From Lachnospiraceae bacterium (GTDB taxonomy: Bacteria > Bacillota > Clostridia > Lachnospirales > Lachnospiraceae), in contig JAAWOG010000004.1 in the NCBI GenBank assembly GCA_022799355.1, forward strand, positions 38,231 to 102,230: a DNA stretch of 64,000 nt. The letters run 5' to 3'. The notes beneath the pieces are model-generated. The model had not been told where the DNA came from. It searched no databases and was given only the letters and a program-made list of their open reading frames with translations. The translations under genes and the position numbers were made by a program. This document shows, one piece after another, positions 62,821 through 64,000 of this stretch (positions are counted from its first letter, which is position 1; every line of letters starts with the position of its first letter).

Positions 62821-64000
62821 TTATTCGGACAGAAATGTTCCATCTTTCCACACATAAACAACATTCTTCCCATCCACCACTACCAGCCCATCACTCTCCT
62901 CCAGCGCAGGCACATAAAGATAATACTTCATCGGCTCGATACTATATTGATCCCAGTTTGCATCAAAGTCGTCCAGATATGCCTCTATATTTGCCGGATT
63001 TACTCCCGCCGTACTGCACGCCTCAGCAATATTTTCCTTCGTAAAGCCCAAATCTGCAAGATATGCTTTCTCTCCGTTTTTGGCAATATTAATATTGCAT
63101 CGTTGAGCGAAATCTTCCTTTTTACTTTCGCTGGTAACATCTGCTATAAATGAAATACTGATAAATTTACTGGATACATAATCTATAATATAATCTACAT
63201 ATAATATAACATTCTCATCACTGCTTTTATAAGCCCTGTCTTCAACCTTCTCTATTGCCTCCGAAATGACTGCATTTGCATTTTCTGTCATCTCAGCATT
63301 GCCTTCTATCTCAAGATATGGATATTTGATCCATGCAACCGTTTTATTGACTTCCCCAGTTTCGTTGTACCAGTCCGCCACCTCTGCATAGGAGCCGTCT
63401 CCTTCCGTCAATTTATCGTTGCAAGTTCCGCTCTTTTCCATTACCTCTTCTTTCCAGACATACTCCAGCCCTTCCGCGTTTTCCTTTAAAGACATATCCA
63501 GATCCACATCTATCGTATGTACCACTTCTCCGTATCCCAATGATGCTGATAAGGTCAATTTTTCTATCCCCATTTTGGATAAATAAAGGTTGCTGTAATA
63601 ATAATGTCCCTTTGCATCATCTACGGCACTGCCACCTTTTAAAACACCATTCTCAAGATCCATACGATTATCATTCGGGCTGATGCCTGCCAGTGTATAC
63701 GGAAACCATTCTTCATCTATACTGAACTTTCCGCTCTCGCTGTCATACAGTAATTTACTAATACTCATATAAACAATTCTGCCCTGGTTCGCCTCCACCC
63801 ATATGTCCTCATCCTCTGTCGCCCATAAATTATTTTCGCGGTGTTGTAATGCTATCCCTGTCTCTTCCATAAACTCTTCTATCGGAAGATCGGCATAATC
63901 CGTCAATTCAATTTTTTCCTTAACAACAGGTGGCATTTGCGCCTCATGGACTTCCTCCCCATCTTTTTGCATATCCTTTTCATCAGTCTGTTTTTCTGTT
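62821..64000 (-). CDS. Unrecognised protein, 5' end beyond the window (DUF4163/DUF3298-like C-terminus)
   Basis: At least 393 residues; the frame stays open to base 64000, so the N-terminus is missing and the ATG at 63972 is probably internal. The visible start is a Lys/Glu/Gln-rich linker (TEKQTDEKDMQKDG), as after a membrane anchor. The C-terminal half (KYPYLEIEGNAEMTENANAV, YVDYIIDYVSSKFISISFIA) has the layout of DUF4163/DUF3298 domains found in exported proteins of Clostridia; this is a tentative match. Ends about 90 bp before the 165-residue protein gene, likely the same operon. Confidence 0.65.
   Translation of the reverse strand, partial: TEKQTDEKDMQKDGEEVHEAQMPPVVKEKIELTDYADLPIEEFMEETGIALQHRENNLWATEDEDIWVEANQGRIVYMSISKLLYDSESGKFSIDEEWFPYTLAGISPNDNRMDLENGVLKGGSAVDDAKGHYYYSNLYLSKMGIEKLTLSASLGYGEVVHTIDVDLDMSLKENAEGLEYVWKEEVMEKSGTCNDKLTEGDGSYAEVADWYNETGEVNKTVAWIKYPYLEIEGNAEMTENANAVISEAIEKVEDRAYKSSDENVILYVDYIIDYVSSKFISISFIADVTSESKKEDFAQRCNINIAKNGEKAYLADLGFTKENIAEACSTAGVNPANIEAYLDDFDANWDQYSIEPMKYYLYVPALEESDGLVVVDGKNVVYVWKDGTFLSE

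Overview
The window reads as chromosomal DNA of a Gram-positive anaerobe of the Clostridia, most likely Lachnospiraceae. The evidence is the hrcA-grpE-dnaK order behind a CIRCE operator, sigma-A type promoters, strong AGGAGG ribosome sites, moderate G+C, several sugar ABC systems with lipid-anchored binding proteins carrying Ala/Glu-rich linkers, YesM/YesN two-component proteins, and many families common in gut Clostridia (DUF975, DUF2291, DUF4173, DUF6465). Genus-level placement is inference. I saw no rRNA, tRNA, CRISPR array, phage or IS element. Most genes lie on the minus strand.

Layout. 1-3.9 kb: heat-shock operon hrcA-grpE-dnaK (dnaK runs off the left edge), with a CIRCE site, a promoter and an unusual AT-rich tandem repeat between hrcA and grpE. 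3.9-6.1 kb: araA and a small membrane-anchored InlB-repeat protein. 6.1-15.7 kb: a galactose/glucose uptake unit. A response regulator, a sensor kinase and two extracytoplasmic binding proteins are translationally coupled and sit upstream of mglB-mglA-mglC; mglB has its own promoter with a cre-like site and is followed by an attenuator hairpin.

15.8-26.6 kb: a ten-gene minus-strand operon. It encodes a binding protein, a DUF2291 lipoprotein, Rbs-type ATPase and permease, an RbsD-like mutarotase, a fucose/arabinose-isomerase-like protein, a split transketolase, an FGGY kinase and a LacI regulator. Isomerase plus FGGY kinase plus two-subunit transketolase is the enzyme set of the transketolase route for D-apiose, which is my leading hypothesis for the substrate. 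27-32 kb: a Lys/Ala-rich DUF6465 protein, uppP, an aminotransferase, a membrane protein and a true glpK. 32-36.7 kb (plus strand): an acyltransferase and a heterodimeric ABC exporter with one degenerate ATPase site.

36.7-43.2 kb: a surface-polymer acylation locus. An MBOAT protein and two paralogous DltD/SGNH-like proteins flank an AAA/PD-(D/E)XK protein. One SGNH gene is frameshifted at a U-UUU-UUC heptamer. The divergent XRE repressor gene shares twin palindromes that lie over the MBOAT promoter. 43.2-47.2 kb: membrane proteins with a YozG-like regulator. 47.4-50.9 kb (plus): an ABC-class ATPase and an acyl-CoA ligase. 50.9-56.9 kb: a thioesterase, AEC transporter, DUF975, C39-like peptidase and NhaC antiporter run, then a REC-GGDEF(degenerate)-EAL protein. 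57-64 kb: an Amt-PII fusion with a long structured leader, a GNAT, a cyclophilin, and a cluster of unrecognised secreted or small proteins running off the right edge.
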